Assembly (NCBI RefSeq): GCF_000425125.1
Contig: NZ_AULE01000024.1
Span: 248,001 to 312,000 of the forward strand
DNA: 64,000 nucleotides
Reading direction: 5' to 3'
Origin: Paenibacillus taiwanensis DSM 18679
GTDB taxonomy: Bacteria > Bacillota > Bacilli > Paenibacillales > Paenibacillaceae
Shown here piece by piece: positions 43,598 through 53,367 of this stretch. Position numbers and translations under genes: made by a program. How positions within the stretch are numbered: the stretch's first letter is position 1; every line of letters starts with the position of its first letter. Below the pieces are notes generated by a model. It was not told the origin of the DNA. It ran no database searches and worked only from the letters and a program-made list of their open reading frames with translations.

Positions 43598-44467
43598 TTA
43601 TTCTTCTTTAAAGCCTTCTCCAAGCACATCATGAACATCTCCAACTACGATAAATGCTCTTGGGTCTACATTTTTTACGATGGACTTTAGTCTTCTCATC
43701 TCATGACGGGCAACGACACAATATACCATTTGCTTGTCCTGTCGAGAATAATAACCGATTGCGGGAATCAAAGTGACGCCGCGCTCTAATTCCGATGTAA
43801 TTAACTTGCCAATCTCATCAGGATGGTCCGTAATAATCGTAAATGATTTAGCTGCATATGCTCCCTCCTGAATGAAGTCAATCATCTTGGATGCGATAAA
43901 TACAGCTACAAGTGTGTACAATATTTTCTCTTTAGGTATGTAAAACAAGGCTGCCCCTATAATAAATACGTCCAATATTAAAATAAATTGACCCATGCTA
44001 ATATGAAACTTGCGATTTGCAATTCTTGCTAATATGTCAACACCGCCAGTTGTACCCCCGAAACGGAAAACGATGCCTAATCCGGTTCCTAGTGTAACGC
44101 CGGCATAAAGGGTAGCCAGAATGAAGTCATGTTCGGTTTGGAACGGTACGATCCACTGTCTAGTTACGGCGATTTCGAACAACCATAAAAAGAACGTAAG
44201 AGACAGAACACCAAAAATGCTATAAATCATTTGAACCTTGCCAAGGGATCGCCAACCGACTAGAAATAAAGGAATGTTAATAACGAGGGTGGAAAGTGCA
44301 GGATTAATTTCTGCGGCATATTTGAGCAGGACGGTGATTCCTGTTACGCCGCCTTCCATAAGTTGATTCGGAATAATAAAGTAGAGCAGACCAAAGGCGT
44401 AAATGGCAGTTCCAATCATAATCGGAAGGAATGTATGCCAAACCCTATTCAGAAACGTTGATGTCAT
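43598..44467 (-). CDS. YitT-family membrane protein (YpjC-like)
   Basis: 289 residues from the ATG at 44467, with AAGGAG upstream; a TTG at 44491 would add eight residues. Five to six N-terminal membrane helices (DUF161), then a soluble C-terminal DUF2179 domain (~200-289, FTIITDHPDEIGKLITSEL). The substrate is unknown. It corresponds to B. subtilis ypjC by position between ypjB and ypjD, but is transcribed opposite to its neighbours. Confidence 0.87.
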   Translation of the reverse strand: MTSTFLNRVWHTFLPIMIGTAIYAFGLLYFIIPNQLMEGGVTGITVLLKYAAEINPALSTLVINIPLFLVGWRSLGKVQMIYSIFGVLSLTFFLWLFEIAVTRQWIVPFQTEHDFILATLYAGVTLGTGLGIVFRFGGTTGGVDILARIANRKFHISMGQFILILDVFIIGAALFYIPKEKILYTLVAVFIASKMIDFIQEGAYAAKSFTIITDHPDEIGKLITSELERGVTLIPAIGYYSRQDKQMVYCVVARHEMRRLKSIVKNVDPRAFIVVGDVHDVLGEGFKEE

Positions 44468-44620
44468 ATATCGCTGTTCTCCTTGTGTCAAAATGCTTAA
44501 CCTTTCTTAGTATATCGAAATGATGTGAGGATAAAAAGCATTTGTTTTCCATGTTGCTTTACGATAACATAGAAGCTAAATACCGCCTACAATAATGTAC
44601 GAGTAGAAGAAGGGGATGGC

Positions 44621-45010
44621 ATGACAGAACAAGACCGCAAAGCCATCTTAGACACGCTGCGCAGCAAGCCTTTAGCCGATATGCAGCATGAGGTGGAACA
44701 ATATATTTCTCAGTTTAAAGAAGGGTACTTCAGTCCGCTGTCGATGCTTGCCAGACTGCTTGAAGAAGCTGGAGAATTGGCGCGTGAAGTAAACCATCTC
44801 TATGGAGAGAAACCTAAGAAAGCTACAGAAGCCGATAATTCCATTGAGAATGAACTGGGTGATCTTCTATTTATAATAATATGCTTTGCAAATTCATTGG
44901 GCATAGACTTAACGAAAGCACATGATGAAGTCATGCATAAGTTCAACACACGCGACAAAAATCGTTGGACACGAATTGACGGCAAGCAAAGCTCGGAAGG
45001 GGAAGCGTAA
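44621..45010 (+). CDS. MazG-type nucleotide pyrophosphohydrolase (YpjD-like)
   Basis: 129-residue all-alpha NTP pyrophosphohydrolase. Mg-binding acidic motifs are LEEAGELAREVNH and the later ENELGDLLFIIICFANSLG, giving the ExxE...ExxD layout of MazG-like enzymes. It probably removes non-canonical nucleotides. It is 5 bp from dapB, as B. subtilis ypjD is. Confidence 0.88.
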   Translation: MTEQDRKAILDTLRSKPLADMQHEVEQYISQFKEGYFSPLSMLARLLEEAGELAREVNHLYGEKPKKATEADNSIENELGDLLFIIICFANSLGIDLTKAHDEVMHKFNTRDKNRWTRIDGKQSSEGEA

Positions 45011-45015
45011 ACAGC

Positions 45016-45822
45016 ATGGAACGTATTCGAGTAGCAGTAGCTGGAGCAGGCGGACGAATGGGACGCGAAGTAGTGAAGATGGTACTCCAGGATGACACCT
45101 TGGAATTGACGGCAGCCATTGCATCATCAACAGGACCAGTAGATGCAGCATCTTTGGTAGGTCTGCCGTCTTGTGGTGTGACGGTAACTAACGATTTTAC
45201 TGCTGCACTAGTGAACAGCAAGCCAGATGTGCTTGTTGATTTTACGACACCAAACACAGTGATGGAGCATACAACATTAGCTATACAGCACGGTGTGAGG
45301 CCAGTAGTTGGCACGACAGGATTTACCCCTGAGCAGATTGAGGAACTGCAAGCTATTTGCAAAGAAAAAGAGCTAGGTGGGTTAATTGCACCTAATTTCT
45401 CAATAGGTGCGATACTAATGATGCGTTTTGCCCAGCAAGCAGCAAAATACTTCCCTGATCTGGAAATTATTGAATATCATGGTGATCAGAAGCTTGATGC
45501 TCCGTCAGGCACAGCAGTGAAAACAGCAGAGCTGGTTGCACAAGTACGAGCGGAACATAAGCAGGGCAACCCGAATGAAGAAGAGAAGATTGAAGGGGCT
45601 CGCGGCGGCTACTACAACGGTTTCCGCATTCATAGTGTGCGGCTGCCAGGAATCTTTGCACAGCAGGAAGTTATATTTGGGGGCAATGGTCAGACGTTAA
45701 GGATCCGCCATGATTCCTACGAGCGTGCAGGTTACATGCCAGGTGTCAACGTTGCGATTAAGAAAGTGATGCAATTGGACCAGCTTATTTACGGTTTTGA
45801 ACATATTTTGGATCAAGAATAG
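45016..45822 (+). CDS. dapB: 4-hydroxy-tetrahydrodipicolinate reductase
   Basis: Lysine/diaminopimelate pathway, also supplying spore dipicolinate. 268 residues with NAD(P) loop VAGAGGRMGREV (7-18), GTTGFTPEQ and the catalytic region EIIEYHGDQKLDAPSGTA. The family commonly has two adjacent histidines here (E-x-H-H); this protein has His-Gly, with the catalytic lysine of QKLDAPSGT retained. No dap genes other than dapB are nearby. Confidence 0.95.
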   Translation: MERIRVAVAGAGGRMGREVVKMVLQDDTLELTAAIASSTGPVDAASLVGLPSCGVTVTNDFTAALVNSKPDVLVDFTTPNTVMEHTTLAIQHGVRPVVGTTGFTPEQIEELQAICKEKELGGLIAPNFSIGAILMMRFAQQAAKYFPDLEIIEYHGDQKLDAPSGTAVKTAELVAQVRAEHKQGNPNEEEKIEGARGGYYNGFRIHSVRLPGIFAQQEVIFGGNGQTLRIRHDSYERAGYMPGVNVAIKKVMQLDQLIYGFEHILDQE

Positions 45823-45901
45823 ACATGTTGATATCATCGACCTATGATTTTCAGCAGTAGAACGTACATATTAATGGGATAGATGATGGAGGAGTAGACT
45901 T

Positions 45902-46327
45902 ATGCTGAATATTGCTTTTATTGCTCATGATCGGAAGAAATCAGAAATTGTAAACTTTGTAATTGCTTATGAAAAAGTGTTCCAAGGTCACAAATTGTAC
46001 TCCACAGGAACAACAGGACTGCGTATTATGGAGCAGACAAGCCTTGATATTACTAGATTTCAATCGGGGCCGCTGGGTGGAGATCAACAGATCGGTGCGT
46101 TAGTTGCAGACAACGAAATGGACTTGATTGTCTTCTTACGTGATCCGTTAATGGCGCAGCCGCATGAACCGGACATCATTGCGCTGTTGCGTTTGTGTGA
46201 CGTACAAGGCATTCCAGTGGCTACTAATATCGCTACAGCTGAAATTCTCGTTAAAGCGCTGGAACGTGGAGATTTTGCATGGCGTGAATTGCAGCATAAA
46301 TATAAACCAGGAGTCGATGAATCCTAA
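45902..46327 (+). CDS. mgsA: Methylglyoxal synthase
   Basis: Converts dihydroxyacetone phosphate to methylglyoxal and phosphate, an overflow bypass of lower glycolysis. 141 residues. Conserved segments are [23 protein letters not shown] (catalytic-loop region), FLRDPL, PHEPDI and [10 protein letters not shown]. Its stop codon overlaps the first base of bshB1 by one nucleotide. Bacillithiol made by the neighbours helps detoxify methylglyoxal. Confidence 0.96.
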   Translation: MLNIAFIAHDRKKSEIVNFVIAYEKVFQGHKLYSTGTTGLRIMEQTSLDITRFQSGPLGGDQQIGALVADNEMDLIVFLRDPLMAQPHEPDIIALLRLCDVQGIPVATNIATAEILVKALERGDFAWRELQHKYKPGVDES

Positions 46328-47022
46328 TGGAACAGGTGGACATTGTTGCCTTTGGCGCACATCCTGATGATGTCGAGATCGGAATGGCGGGTACACTCGC
46401 CAAACATCAGCTCGCTGGCTACCGAACAGTGATCTGTGATCTTACCTATGCGGAGATGTCCTCCAATGGTACGGTAGAGCAGCGACAGCAGGAAGCGGGC
46501 GTCGCGAGTGAAGTGCTGCAATTGTATGCGAGGGAAACGATCGGCTTGCCTGACCGAGGACTTCAACTGGCGGATGAGCATATTCAGGCAGTTGTTCGTA
46601 TCATTCGCCGATATCGCCCGCGCATAGTATTCGCTCCCTATTGGGAAGATCGGCATCCTGATCATGTTATGTGCAGTCGCATTGTGCAGGAAGCTGTGTT
46701 TAATGCCAAGCTGAGACGTTATTTGCCTGACATCGAGGCTCATCTTGTTGAACAGGTTTATTATTATTTTATTAATGATATTGCACCTGCTGATCTAATT
46801 GTTGACGTGTCGGACGTATATGATCGCAAGCGTCGTGCACTGCTCGCTTATGAGTCCCAATTTACGGCTCCGTCAGCCCAGACTGATTTTGTATCTACAC
46901 CATTAAATCAAGGATATGTAGAACGAGTGGAAGCTCGTGATTCATTGCTTGGACAAGGCAAAGGGATGACACAAGCGGAAGCATTTATTCATAAAGGGCC
47001 ATACGCGGTGCATTTATTCTAG
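46327..47022 (+). CDS. bshB1: Bacillithiol biosynthesis deacetylase BshB1
   Basis: Zinc-dependent deacetylase that converts GlcNAc-malate to GlcN-malate. 231 residues of the LmbE/PIG-L fold with zinc motif GAHPDDVE (11-18) and the downstream HPDHV. It is coupled to mgsA by a 1-bp overlap and precedes bshA, the order known from B. subtilis ypjG-ypjH. Confidence 0.93.
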   Translation: MEQVDIVAFGAHPDDVEIGMAGTLAKHQLAGYRTVICDLTYAEMSSNGTVEQRQQEAGVASEVLQLYARETIGLPDRGLQLADEHIQAVVRIIRRYRPRIVFAPYWEDRHPDHVMCSRIVQEAVFNAKLRRYLPDIEAHLVEQVYYYFINDIAPADLIVDVSDVYDRKRRALLAYESQFTAPSAQTDFVSTPLNQGYVERVEARDSLLGQGKGMTQAEAFIHKGPYAVHLF

Positions 47023-47084
47023 TTCCGTCAAGTTATGACCACATATAGGAAGATGACAGCGCTTGAATAGAGGAGGGGAACGGG

Positions 47085-48245
47085 TTGAGCGAAGGTTTGA
47101 AAATTGGAATAACGTGTTATCCGTCCCTCGGCGGGTCAGGAGTTGTTGCGACAGAGCTAGGCAAGTTGTTAGCAGAGCGCGGTCATCAAATCCATTTTAT
47201 AACACATAATATTCCATTTCGCTTAGGTTCGAAATTTCAAAAGAATATACAGTATCACGAAGTAGATGTAAATGATTATTACGTATTCCGATATCCGCCT
47301 TATGATTTGTCATTAGCCAGCAAGATGGCGCAAGTAGCCAACCTTCAGCAGCTTGATTTGCTGCATGTTCATTATGCTGTGCCACATGCGGTATGTGCTT
47401 ATCTTGCCAAACAGATGGCTCATCCGGATCTTAAGGTCGTGACGACGTTACATGGTACGGACATCACCGTGCTGGCACAAGATGAGTCGTTGAAGGATAT
47501 GATAAGGTTTGCTATTAATCAGAGTGATGCGGTTACTGCGGTATCACAGGACTTGATTAATCAAACGAGAGAAATGCTGGATATTAATCGAGATATCGAC
47601 TTGACCTACAACTTTATTGACAAAAGGGTATATTATCCACGGGATATTGCGCATTTGCGCTCCGAATTTGCTTATCCTCATGAGAAAATATTGATGCATA
47701 TTTCTAACTTCCGTCCTGTGAAGCGGGTAAGTGATGTAGTGGAAGTGTTTGCCAAAGTACATGAGCAAATTCCTTCCCGACTCGTCTTCGTAGGAGAAGG
47801 TCCTGACATGCCAAAAGTTCAATGTATGATTCGAAACATGGGTTTGGAGGACAGGGTTCATTTTCTGGGTAAGCAAGACGAAATTGCACAAGTCATCTCA
47901 TTGGCTGACGTCTTGCTGCTGCCATCAGAGAAAGAAAGCTTCGGTTTAGTGGCCCTTGAGGCTATGGCTTGCGGAGTTCCAACAATTGGCTCAGAAGCCG
48001 GTGGTATACCAGAGTTGGTCACCCACGGTGAAACGGGCTACTTGGCTCCTGTTGGCGATACAGACAAGATGGCGGAACATGCTGTACAACTGCTTAGCAA
48101 TGACCAACTTGCGGCACAGATGAGAGAAGCTTGTTTACATCGTGCGCGTCATGTATTCTGTAACGATCTTATTACGTGGGAATATGAAAAAATATATTAT
48201 CGAGTACTCAATCGTGAAGTGATGAATGCGAAGCCTTCTTGCTAA
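47085..48245 (+). CDS. bshA: N-acetyl-alpha-D-glucosaminyl L-malate synthase BshA
   Basis: GT4-family glycosyltransferase, first step of bacillithiol synthesis (UDP-GlcNAc + L-malate). 386 residues with [11 protein letters not shown] (N-terminal acceptor loop), [19 protein letters not shown] and the donor-binding E-x7-E region [19 protein letters not shown]. It starts at TTG 47085 after AGAGGAGGGGAACGGG. Confidence 0.94.
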   Translation: MSEGLKIGITCYPSLGGSGVVATELGKLLAERGHQIHFITHNIPFRLGSKFQKNIQYHEVDVNDYYVFRYPPYDLSLASKMAQVANLQQLDLLHVHYAVPHAVCAYLAKQMAHPDLKVVTTLHGTDITVLAQDESLKDMIRFAINQSDAVTAVSQDLINQTREMLDINRDIDLTYNFIDKRVYYPRDIAHLRSEFAYPHEKILMHISNFRPVKRVSDVVEVFAKVHEQIPSRLVFVGEGPDMPKVQCMIRNMGLEDRVHFLGKQDEIAQVISLADVLLLPSEKESFGLVALEAMACGVPTIGSEAGGIPELVTHGETGYLAPVGDTDKMAEHAVQLLSNDQLAAQMREACLHRARHVFCNDLITWEYEKIYYRVLNREVMNAKPSC

Positions 48246-48287
48246 TCTATCGCTTTATAGGGATTGATGGATTAGGAGTTTATAAAT

Positions 48288-49811
48288 ATGAAGCTGCAAT
48301 TGCAAGGTCCTTTATGGAAAGAAGCACAAGCTGTTATTTGCCGTCTTCATGAAAGTGGATACGTAGCATATATGGTAGGCGGCTGCGTAAGGGATACACT
48401 GCTTGGACGCCCGATTCATGATGTGGATATTGCGACCTCCGCCTTGCCAGATGAGGTGGCCGCGTTGTTTGATAAAGTTATTCCAACAGGTATTGCGCAC
48501 GGTACGGTGACAGTATTGATGGGCGAACATACATACGAAGTTACAACTTTTCGCAAAGAATCCGCTTATGTAGATTATCGCAGGCCCGAACATGTGGAAT
48601 ACATTACAGATTTGACAGAAGATCTCGCACGACGCGACTTTACCATAAATGCGATGGCACTTGCAGCAGATGGTTCCATCGTTGATCCGTTTGGGGGACA
48701 ACAAGATTTAATCAGTAGACGCATTTGCTGTGTAGGCTCTGCTCGTGAACGTTTTAATGAAGATGCACTGCGCATGCTGAGAGGAATTCGATTTGCGTCT
48801 GTTCTCCATATGCGTATGACTAAAAGTACATGGCGTGCCATGCGGGAAGCTCGCAGCAAGCTGAAGTTTGTTGCGATGGAGCGCGTACGTGATGAGTTAT
48901 GGAAGCTGCTGGCTGGTCCATACCCAGCTCGCGGATGGGACATGGTGGTCCGTAGCGGTGTATTGGCTTATGTGAAAGAGCCTGTAGGCTGCTTTGCGAA
49001 AGAGCTACCCGATGATCGATTAGGCATCTCTAGGCGTAATGCTAATAGGTGTAATTATGCACGGACAATGATCAAGTCAGGGGCTTGCGATCATCACGAT
49101 CAGGCTGCTTCTATAGCGCAGCCGTTCTCGGTATGGAATGCGCTTGGGCATGTTGCTACGCCCGAGCTGCGTATGGCTACGCTTGCGCTTGGGCACCGCG
49201 CAAGCATAGCCGAGGCGGCGCAGGTGCTAGCTGCGCTGCGCCTGTCTGGTGCGCAGCAGGACGCCATTCTGGGCGTCCTGCACGCGCACGAACTGCTCGC
49301 GCAGGCGGCTATGACGCCTGCTGCCTGCGCGAGCGTCATAGCCGCAGGGGACGACGCTGTCGCCCTGCGGCGGGCTGTCGCGCAAGCCGTGCTCGCTTAT
49401 GGCGAGACGGCAGTGCGCGGAGCACTAGCTTGCGGCCGCGCATGGCTTGCGGCAAGCGACATTGCCACGGCGCTGCTTGTCGACAACAGTGCCGCGCCTT
49501 ACAGTTATGAACATCCGCCGCTTCCTTTAGCGAGCGGCAATGGCACACATTCACCATCGACTTTATCTATCGATACGTACTGGAAGTTGCTGCTCAATGA
49601 AGGAGATAAATGGATTTACGAATTGGCTGTGCGCGAGCTTAAAGATTTAGCGATAAGCGGCAAAGACGTATTAAAATTAATTGCACGACCAGCAGGATCG
49701 TGGGTCAAAGCATGTTTGGAAAGTATTTGGCTTGATGTGGCATTAGGTAATGTAGAGAACAACGTTTACATGCTGCAACAACATTTAGAAAGAAAGTGGG
49801 GGGCATCGTGA
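48288..49811 (+). CDS. cca: CCA-adding tRNA nucleotidyltransferase with an unusual alanine-rich, GC-rich insert
   Basis: Class II enzyme that builds or repairs the 3'-CCA end of tRNAs. 507 residues versus about 400 in B. subtilis. Head and neck motifs are intact: VGGCVRDTLLGR (30-41), the metal site DVD (45-47), RRDFTINAMAL and NEDALRMLRGIRFA. Residues ~281-406 (bases ~49130-49505) are Ala-rich and drawn from strongly GC-rich codons, unlike the flanks. The frame stays open and ordinary composition resumes to the end. The last 4 bp overlap birA. Function should be intact unless the insert disturbs the body domain. Confidence 0.93.
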   Translation: MKLQLQGPLWKEAQAVICRLHESGYVAYMVGGCVRDTLLGRPIHDVDIATSALPDEVAALFDKVIPTGIAHGTVTVLMGEHTYEVTTFRKESAYVDYRRPEHVEYITDLTEDLARRDFTINAMALAADGSIVDPFGGQQDLISRRICCVGSARERFNEDALRMLRGIRFASVLHMRMTKSTWRAMREARSKLKFVAMERVRDELWKLLAGPYPARGWDMVVRSGVLAYVKEPVGCFAKELPDDRLGISRRNANRCNYARTMIKSGACDHHDQAASIAQPFSVWNALGHVATPELRMATLALGHRASIAEAAQVLAALRLSGAQQDAILGVLHAHELLAQAAMTPAACASVIAAGDDAVALRRAVAQAVLAYGETAVRGALACGRAWLAASDIATALLVDNSAAPYSYEHPPLPLASGNGTHSPSTLSIDTYWKLLLNEGDKWIYELAVRELKDLAISGKDVLKLIARPAGSWVKACLESIWLDVALGNVENNVYMLQQHLERKWGAS

Positions 49812-50794
49812 ACGATCGCATGTTAGCTTGGTTTCAAGCGCACCCAAATGAGTTTGTATCTGGTGAAGAAATAAGCCGGGAATTAAATATTTCACGAACA
49901 GCCGTGTGGAAGCATATTAATCGACTTCGTGCAAAAGGCTTTGAATTTGAAGCTGTGCCAAAGCTTGGCTACAGATTGTTGCAGCAACCAACTCGTCTCG
50001 ATGAAATCTCGCTCCTGACCCAGTTAAAGACACGAACGCTAGGTCGGCAAATTCGTATCGTGGCCCGGACGGAATCGACGCAGAACGAAGCGCTGCAATG
50101 GGCGGAAAACGGTGCGCAGGAAGGTGCGCTTGTAATCGCCGAGGAGCAGACAGGAGGCAGAGGGCGACGGGGGCGTGTGTGGCATTCGCCCCCTGGTAAA
50201 GGGATATGGATGAGTATGGTGTTGACACCCCGTATCCCCTTGCATTTTACCCCTCATCTAACGCTGTTAACAGCTGTTGCATTGTGCAGAGCGATCAAAC
50301 GGATCGTACCTGTACCGGTTGGCATCAAATGGCCGAATGATTTACTTATTCATGAGCGTAAAGTCTGTGGGATATTACTGGAATCGCAAGCAGAAGATGA
50401 GCGCTTAATTCGTGTTATTGCTGGTATCGGCATTAGTGTGAACTTGGACGAGCAAGACTATCCAGACCATTTGCGTTCAATTGCTACGTCGCTAAAGCGT
50501 GAATACGGTCATGAAATAGATCGCGCTACGCTGCTAGCTGAAATTTGTCTGGAATTGGAGCAATTGTACAAGCTGTATGAAGAGCAGGGTTTCGGGCCAA
50601 TACGGACTTTATGGGAGGCACAAAGTGTCACGATTGGTCGTGAGGTATCGGTAGCAACACCTTATGGTGATGTAACGGGAACTGCACAAGGATTAGACGA
50701 ATCGGGTGCATTAGTTTTGCTCGGACAGGATGGACAGTACCGGAAAGTATTTTCAGGCGACGTTCATTTTACTAGCGAAGGAACGGCATTCTAA
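49808..50794 (+). CDS. birA: Biotin operon repressor / biotin-[acetyl-CoA-carboxylase] ligase
   Basis: Bifunctional: attaches biotin to the carboxylase carrier protein and represses biotin genes. 328 residues. N-terminal winged helix (~1-62, SGEEISRELNISRTAVWKHI), then the ligase domain with GGRGRRGRVW (biotinoyl-AMP loop), KWPNDLL and GILLES, and a C-terminal SH3-like cap. GTG 49808 after GGGGGG, overlapping the cca stop as GTGA, is preferred over GTG 49796. Confidence 0.95.
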   Translation: MNDRMLAWFQAHPNEFVSGEEISRELNISRTAVWKHINRLRAKGFEFEAVPKLGYRLLQQPTRLDEISLLTQLKTRTLGRQIRIVARTESTQNEALQWAENGAQEGALVIAEEQTGGRGRRGRVWHSPPGKGIWMSMVLTPRIPLHFTPHLTLLTAVALCRAIKRIVPVPVGIKWPNDLLIHERKVCGILLESQAEDERLIRVIAGIGISVNLDEQDYPDHLRSIATSLKREYGHEIDRATLLAEICLELEQLYKLYEEQGFGPIRTLWEAQSVTIGREVSVATPYGDVTGTAQGLDESGALVLLGQDGQYRKVFSGDVHFTSEGTAF

Positions 50795-50977
50795 TTTGCA
50801 TAAGAAATGGAAGCTATGGGTACACTCGAGGATTTACTTCGTTTACAGATTTGATTATACTACCTATGTAGGCGATATCCGTTTGGAATCGCACTCGCAA
50901 AGCAAAGGAACTGTGCTGACAAGTACATATCCTTGTTGTGCTGCATATTTCTGCTCTGAGCCGAAGGGACCGAGACA

Positions 50978-51006
50978 GAGAGACGTCGCATGCGACCTCT
51001 TTTTTG
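50978..51006 (+). terminator. First terminator in the panB leader
   Basis: GAG-AC-GTCGC pairs with GCGAC-CTC across an AT loop, followed by six T. It may simply end the cca-birA transcript. Confidence 0.65.
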
Positions 51007-51013
51007 CTTTGGG

Positions 51014-51047
51014 ACCTTTTTAGTGGAAACGCTAAAAGGTTTTTTTG
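51014..51047 (+). terminator. Second terminator in the panB leader
   Basis: CCTTTTTAG pairs with CTAAAAGG (one T unpaired) around TGGAAACG, followed by a seven- to eight-T run, 45 bp before panB. Confidence 0.7.
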
Positions 51048-51091
51048 TTTTGCGCAAACTAAAAAGAGAATCGATAAGGAGATGAGTTAGA

Positions 51092-51952
51092 ATGAAAGCG
51101 AAACAGCCCCTTAGTATCGTTAAAATGAAACAAATGAAGGTGAATAAAGAGCCGATCACAATGATGACGGCATATGATTATCCTTCTGCGGCCCTTGTAG
51201 AAGAAGCCGATATGGATATTATTTTAGTTGGCGACTCTTTAGGAAACGTCGTCCTTGGGTACGACTCGACATTGCCTGTAACGATTGATGATATGGTCTA
51301 TCATACAAGAGCAGTTCGCAGAGGAGCACCTCATACCTTTATTGTGGCAGATATGCCTTTTATGACCTATCACAGCTCTGTAAGTGAGACGATGAAGGAC
51401 GTACGGCGCTTAATGCAGGAAGGTCATGCAAATGCGGTTAAAATGGAAGGTGGTTCCGAGATTGCATTAATGGTTGACGCTTGCGTGAAAGCGGGTGTGC
51501 CCGTGCTTGGTCATATTGGGCTGACACCGCAATCGGTACATCAGCTTGGCGGATATCGTGTTCAGGGCAAGACACCAGAAGATGCGGCCCGTCTCTTGGA
51601 TGACGCCTTGACGTTAGAAAGAGCAGGTGCCTTTGCAATCGTATTAGAGCTTGTGACAGATCAAGTTGCGGCCTACATTAGTGAACGATTATCGATACCA
51701 ACTATCGGTATTGGAGCAGGAGCATCCTGTGATGGACAAGTGCTCGTATTCCACGATGTGTTAAAATATACACCGGCTTATCGGGAGAAACGATTTGTTA
51801 AGACGTATGCAGATATCGGCTCTACTATTCGGGAGAGCATGCAGAACTACGTAAAGGACGTGAAGCAGCGTTCTTTCCCAGCGCAATCTCACGCTTTTCA
51901 TGCGGATGATGTGGTGCTTGACAGCTTGTATGGACATGGAAAGGTGGAGTAA
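51092..51952 (+). CDS. panB: 3-methyl-2-oxobutanoate hydroxymethyltransferase
   Basis: First committed step of pantothenate synthesis, using 5,10-methylene-tetrahydrofolate. 286 residues with the Mg-binding region LVGDSLGNVVLGYDSTLPVT, PFMTYH, VKMEGG (lysine and glutamate) and IGLTPQSVHQLGGYRVQG. Start ATG 51092 follows AAGGAGATGAG. panC begins 2 bp after its stop. Confidence 0.96.
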   Translation: MKAKQPLSIVKMKQMKVNKEPITMMTAYDYPSAALVEEADMDIILVGDSLGNVVLGYDSTLPVTIDDMVYHTRAVRRGAPHTFIVADMPFMTYHSSVSETMKDVRRLMQEGHANAVKMEGGSEIALMVDACVKAGVPVLGHIGLTPQSVHQLGGYRVQGKTPEDAARLLDDALTLERAGAFAIVLELVTDQVAAYISERLSIPTIGIGAGASCDGQVLVFHDVLKYTPAYREKRFVKTYADIGSTIRESMQNYVKDVKQRSFPAQSHAFHADDVVLDSLYGHGKVE

Positions 51953-51954
51953 CG

Positions 51955-52833
51955 TTGTTAGTAGTGCGAACGATTGCGGAGCTGAGAACCGCGATTCAAG
52001 AAAATAAAAGCAAACAGGAGAAAAGTACAGTCGGATTTGTCCCGACAATGGGATATTTACATGAAGGTCATGCAAGTTTGATGAGACGTGCTGCGGCTGA
52101 GAATGAGGTGTCAGTGCTCAGTATTTTTGTTAATCCGATTCAATTTGGACCAAATGAAGACCTTGACCGTTACCCGCGGGATGAGCAGCGTGACTTGGCA
52201 CTAGCTGAAAATTGCGGTATCGATATTGTGTTTTTGCCTTCTGTAGAGATGATGTATCCTCAGGAAACCAAAACGAAAGTTGTAGTCGCACAGATGACCG
52301 CTTCACTGTGTGGGGCTTCCCGACCAGGCCACTTTGATGGGGTGACAACGGTCGTTTCGAAGCTGTTTCATATGGTGCAGCCTGACCGAGCATACTTCGG
52401 CATGAAGGATGCCCAGCAAGTTGCTGTGTTACAGCAGATGGTGTATGACCTGAATATGTCGGTTGAACTGGTGCCATGTCCAATCGTAAGGGAAGAAGAC
52501 GGACTTGCACTTAGCTCGCGTAATGTTTACTTGTCCGAGGATGAGCGAGCACAAGCGCTTGTGCTGTCGCAATCGTTGCAGCTTGTTCAGGAGTGGCTTG
52601 CAGTTGAACCGGTATTAACAACTGCTGCATTGGCAGATCGTATTCGCACGTATATTAACGGTTCGCCACTAGCTGAGATTGAATATGTGGAAGTGGTCGC
52701 TTTCCCTTCCTTACAGCCGTTGGCTGCTTCGTTCCCGATGAGTGAACGGAACACAGACGTATTAATTGCACTGGCGGTTCGATTCGGGACTACCCGTTTA
52801 ATTGATAATCGATTACTTCAAGCTGTACAATAG
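51955..52833 (+). CDS. panC: Pantoate-beta-alanine ligase (pantothenate synthetase)
   Basis: ATP-dependent joining of pantoate and beta-alanine. 292 residues. Signatures are [18 protein letters not shown] (HxGH nucleotidyl-transfer site), [34 protein letters not shown] and YFGMKDAQQ. It starts at TTG 51955 with GGTGGAG upstream. Confidence 0.96.
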   Translation: MLVVRTIAELRTAIQENKSKQEKSTVGFVPTMGYLHEGHASLMRRAAAENEVSVLSIFVNPIQFGPNEDLDRYPRDEQRDLALAENCGIDIVFLPSVEMMYPQETKTKVVVAQMTASLCGASRPGHFDGVTTVVSKLFHMVQPDRAYFGMKDAQQVAVLQQMVYDLNMSVELVPCPIVREEDGLALSSRNVYLSEDERAQALVLSQSLQLVQEWLAVEPVLTTAALADRIRTYINGSPLAEIEYVEVVAFPSLQPLAASFPMSERNTDVLIALAVRFGTTRLIDNRLLQAVQ

Positions 52834-52844
52834 GGGTGAGACAT

Positions 52845-53228
52845 ATGATCCGTGAAATGATGAAATCGAAAATACACCGTGCAACGGTGACAGAGGCTAA
52901 CTTAAATTACGTAGGCAGCATTACAATTGATGAGCAGTTGATGGAATTGGCGGATATTTTACCGAATGAAAAAGTTCAGATCGTCAATAATAACAATGGT
53001 GCTCGTCTGGAAACGTATGTAATTACAGGTAAACGTCATTCTGGCGTAATCTGTCTGAATGGCGCGGCTGCCCGACTCGTTCAACCTGGTGATAATGTCA
53101 TTATTATTTCTTATGCGGGGATGAATGATGAGGAGGCACGTCAATATCAGCCTAAAGTTGTATTTGTTGATGATCGTAACCAGCCTGTGGAGCTTGCTCA
53201 TGTTGAAGTACACGCGACTATCCGTTAG
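52845..53228 (+). CDS. panD: Aspartate 1-decarboxylase (pyruvoyl enzyme)
   Basis: Produces beta-alanine for PanC. 127 residues. The self-cleavage site Gly24-Ser25 is in [10 protein letters not shown]; cleavage creates the pyruvoyl group. [12 protein letters not shown] and [20 protein letters not shown] are conserved. ATG 52845 follows AGGGGTGAG; the in-frame GTG 52836 is less likely. End of panBCD. Confidence 0.96.
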   Translation: MIREMMKSKIHRATVTEANLNYVGSITIDEQLMELADILPNEKVQIVNNNNGARLETYVITGKRHSGVICLNGAAARLVQPGDNVIIISYAGMNDEEARQYQPKVVFVDDRNQPVELAHVEVHATIR

Positions 53229-53367
53229 TATTCAGGTTCTTAACGAGCAAGTACCGGTAAAGCTGTTGGATCGTTGGGGCATCGCATGAAACATCCGTGA
53301 TTAACACACAATGAACATGAGCCGTACAATCATGCACAGCATCACATTGTAAAGGTGGGATGAAGTT

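Larger units (their letters stand above)
50833..51047 (+). promoter_or_regulatory. panBCD leader with promoter and two tandem terminators
   Basis: TTTACT (50833-50838), 17 bp, TATACT (50856-50861) is a plausible promoter. The leader then carries two intrinsic terminators before panB. This suggests transcription attenuation. Upstream of panB in B. subtilis a 'pan' RNA motif is known, but I could not confirm its fold here. Confidence 0.45.

Noticed and set aside
49085-49510. Cys/Ala/Arg-rich open frame overlapping cca
   Set aside because: Shadow frame caused by the GC-rich block in cca; it has no ribosome binding site and its composition is unlike a real protein.
50730-51023. Open frame running from the birA 3' end into the panB leader
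   Set aside because: No ribosome binding site, it reads through a terminator stem, and it has no family resemblance.
50795-51091. T-box riboswitch before panB
   Set aside because: No TGGNACC-type T-box sequence and no specifier-loop architecture could be found.
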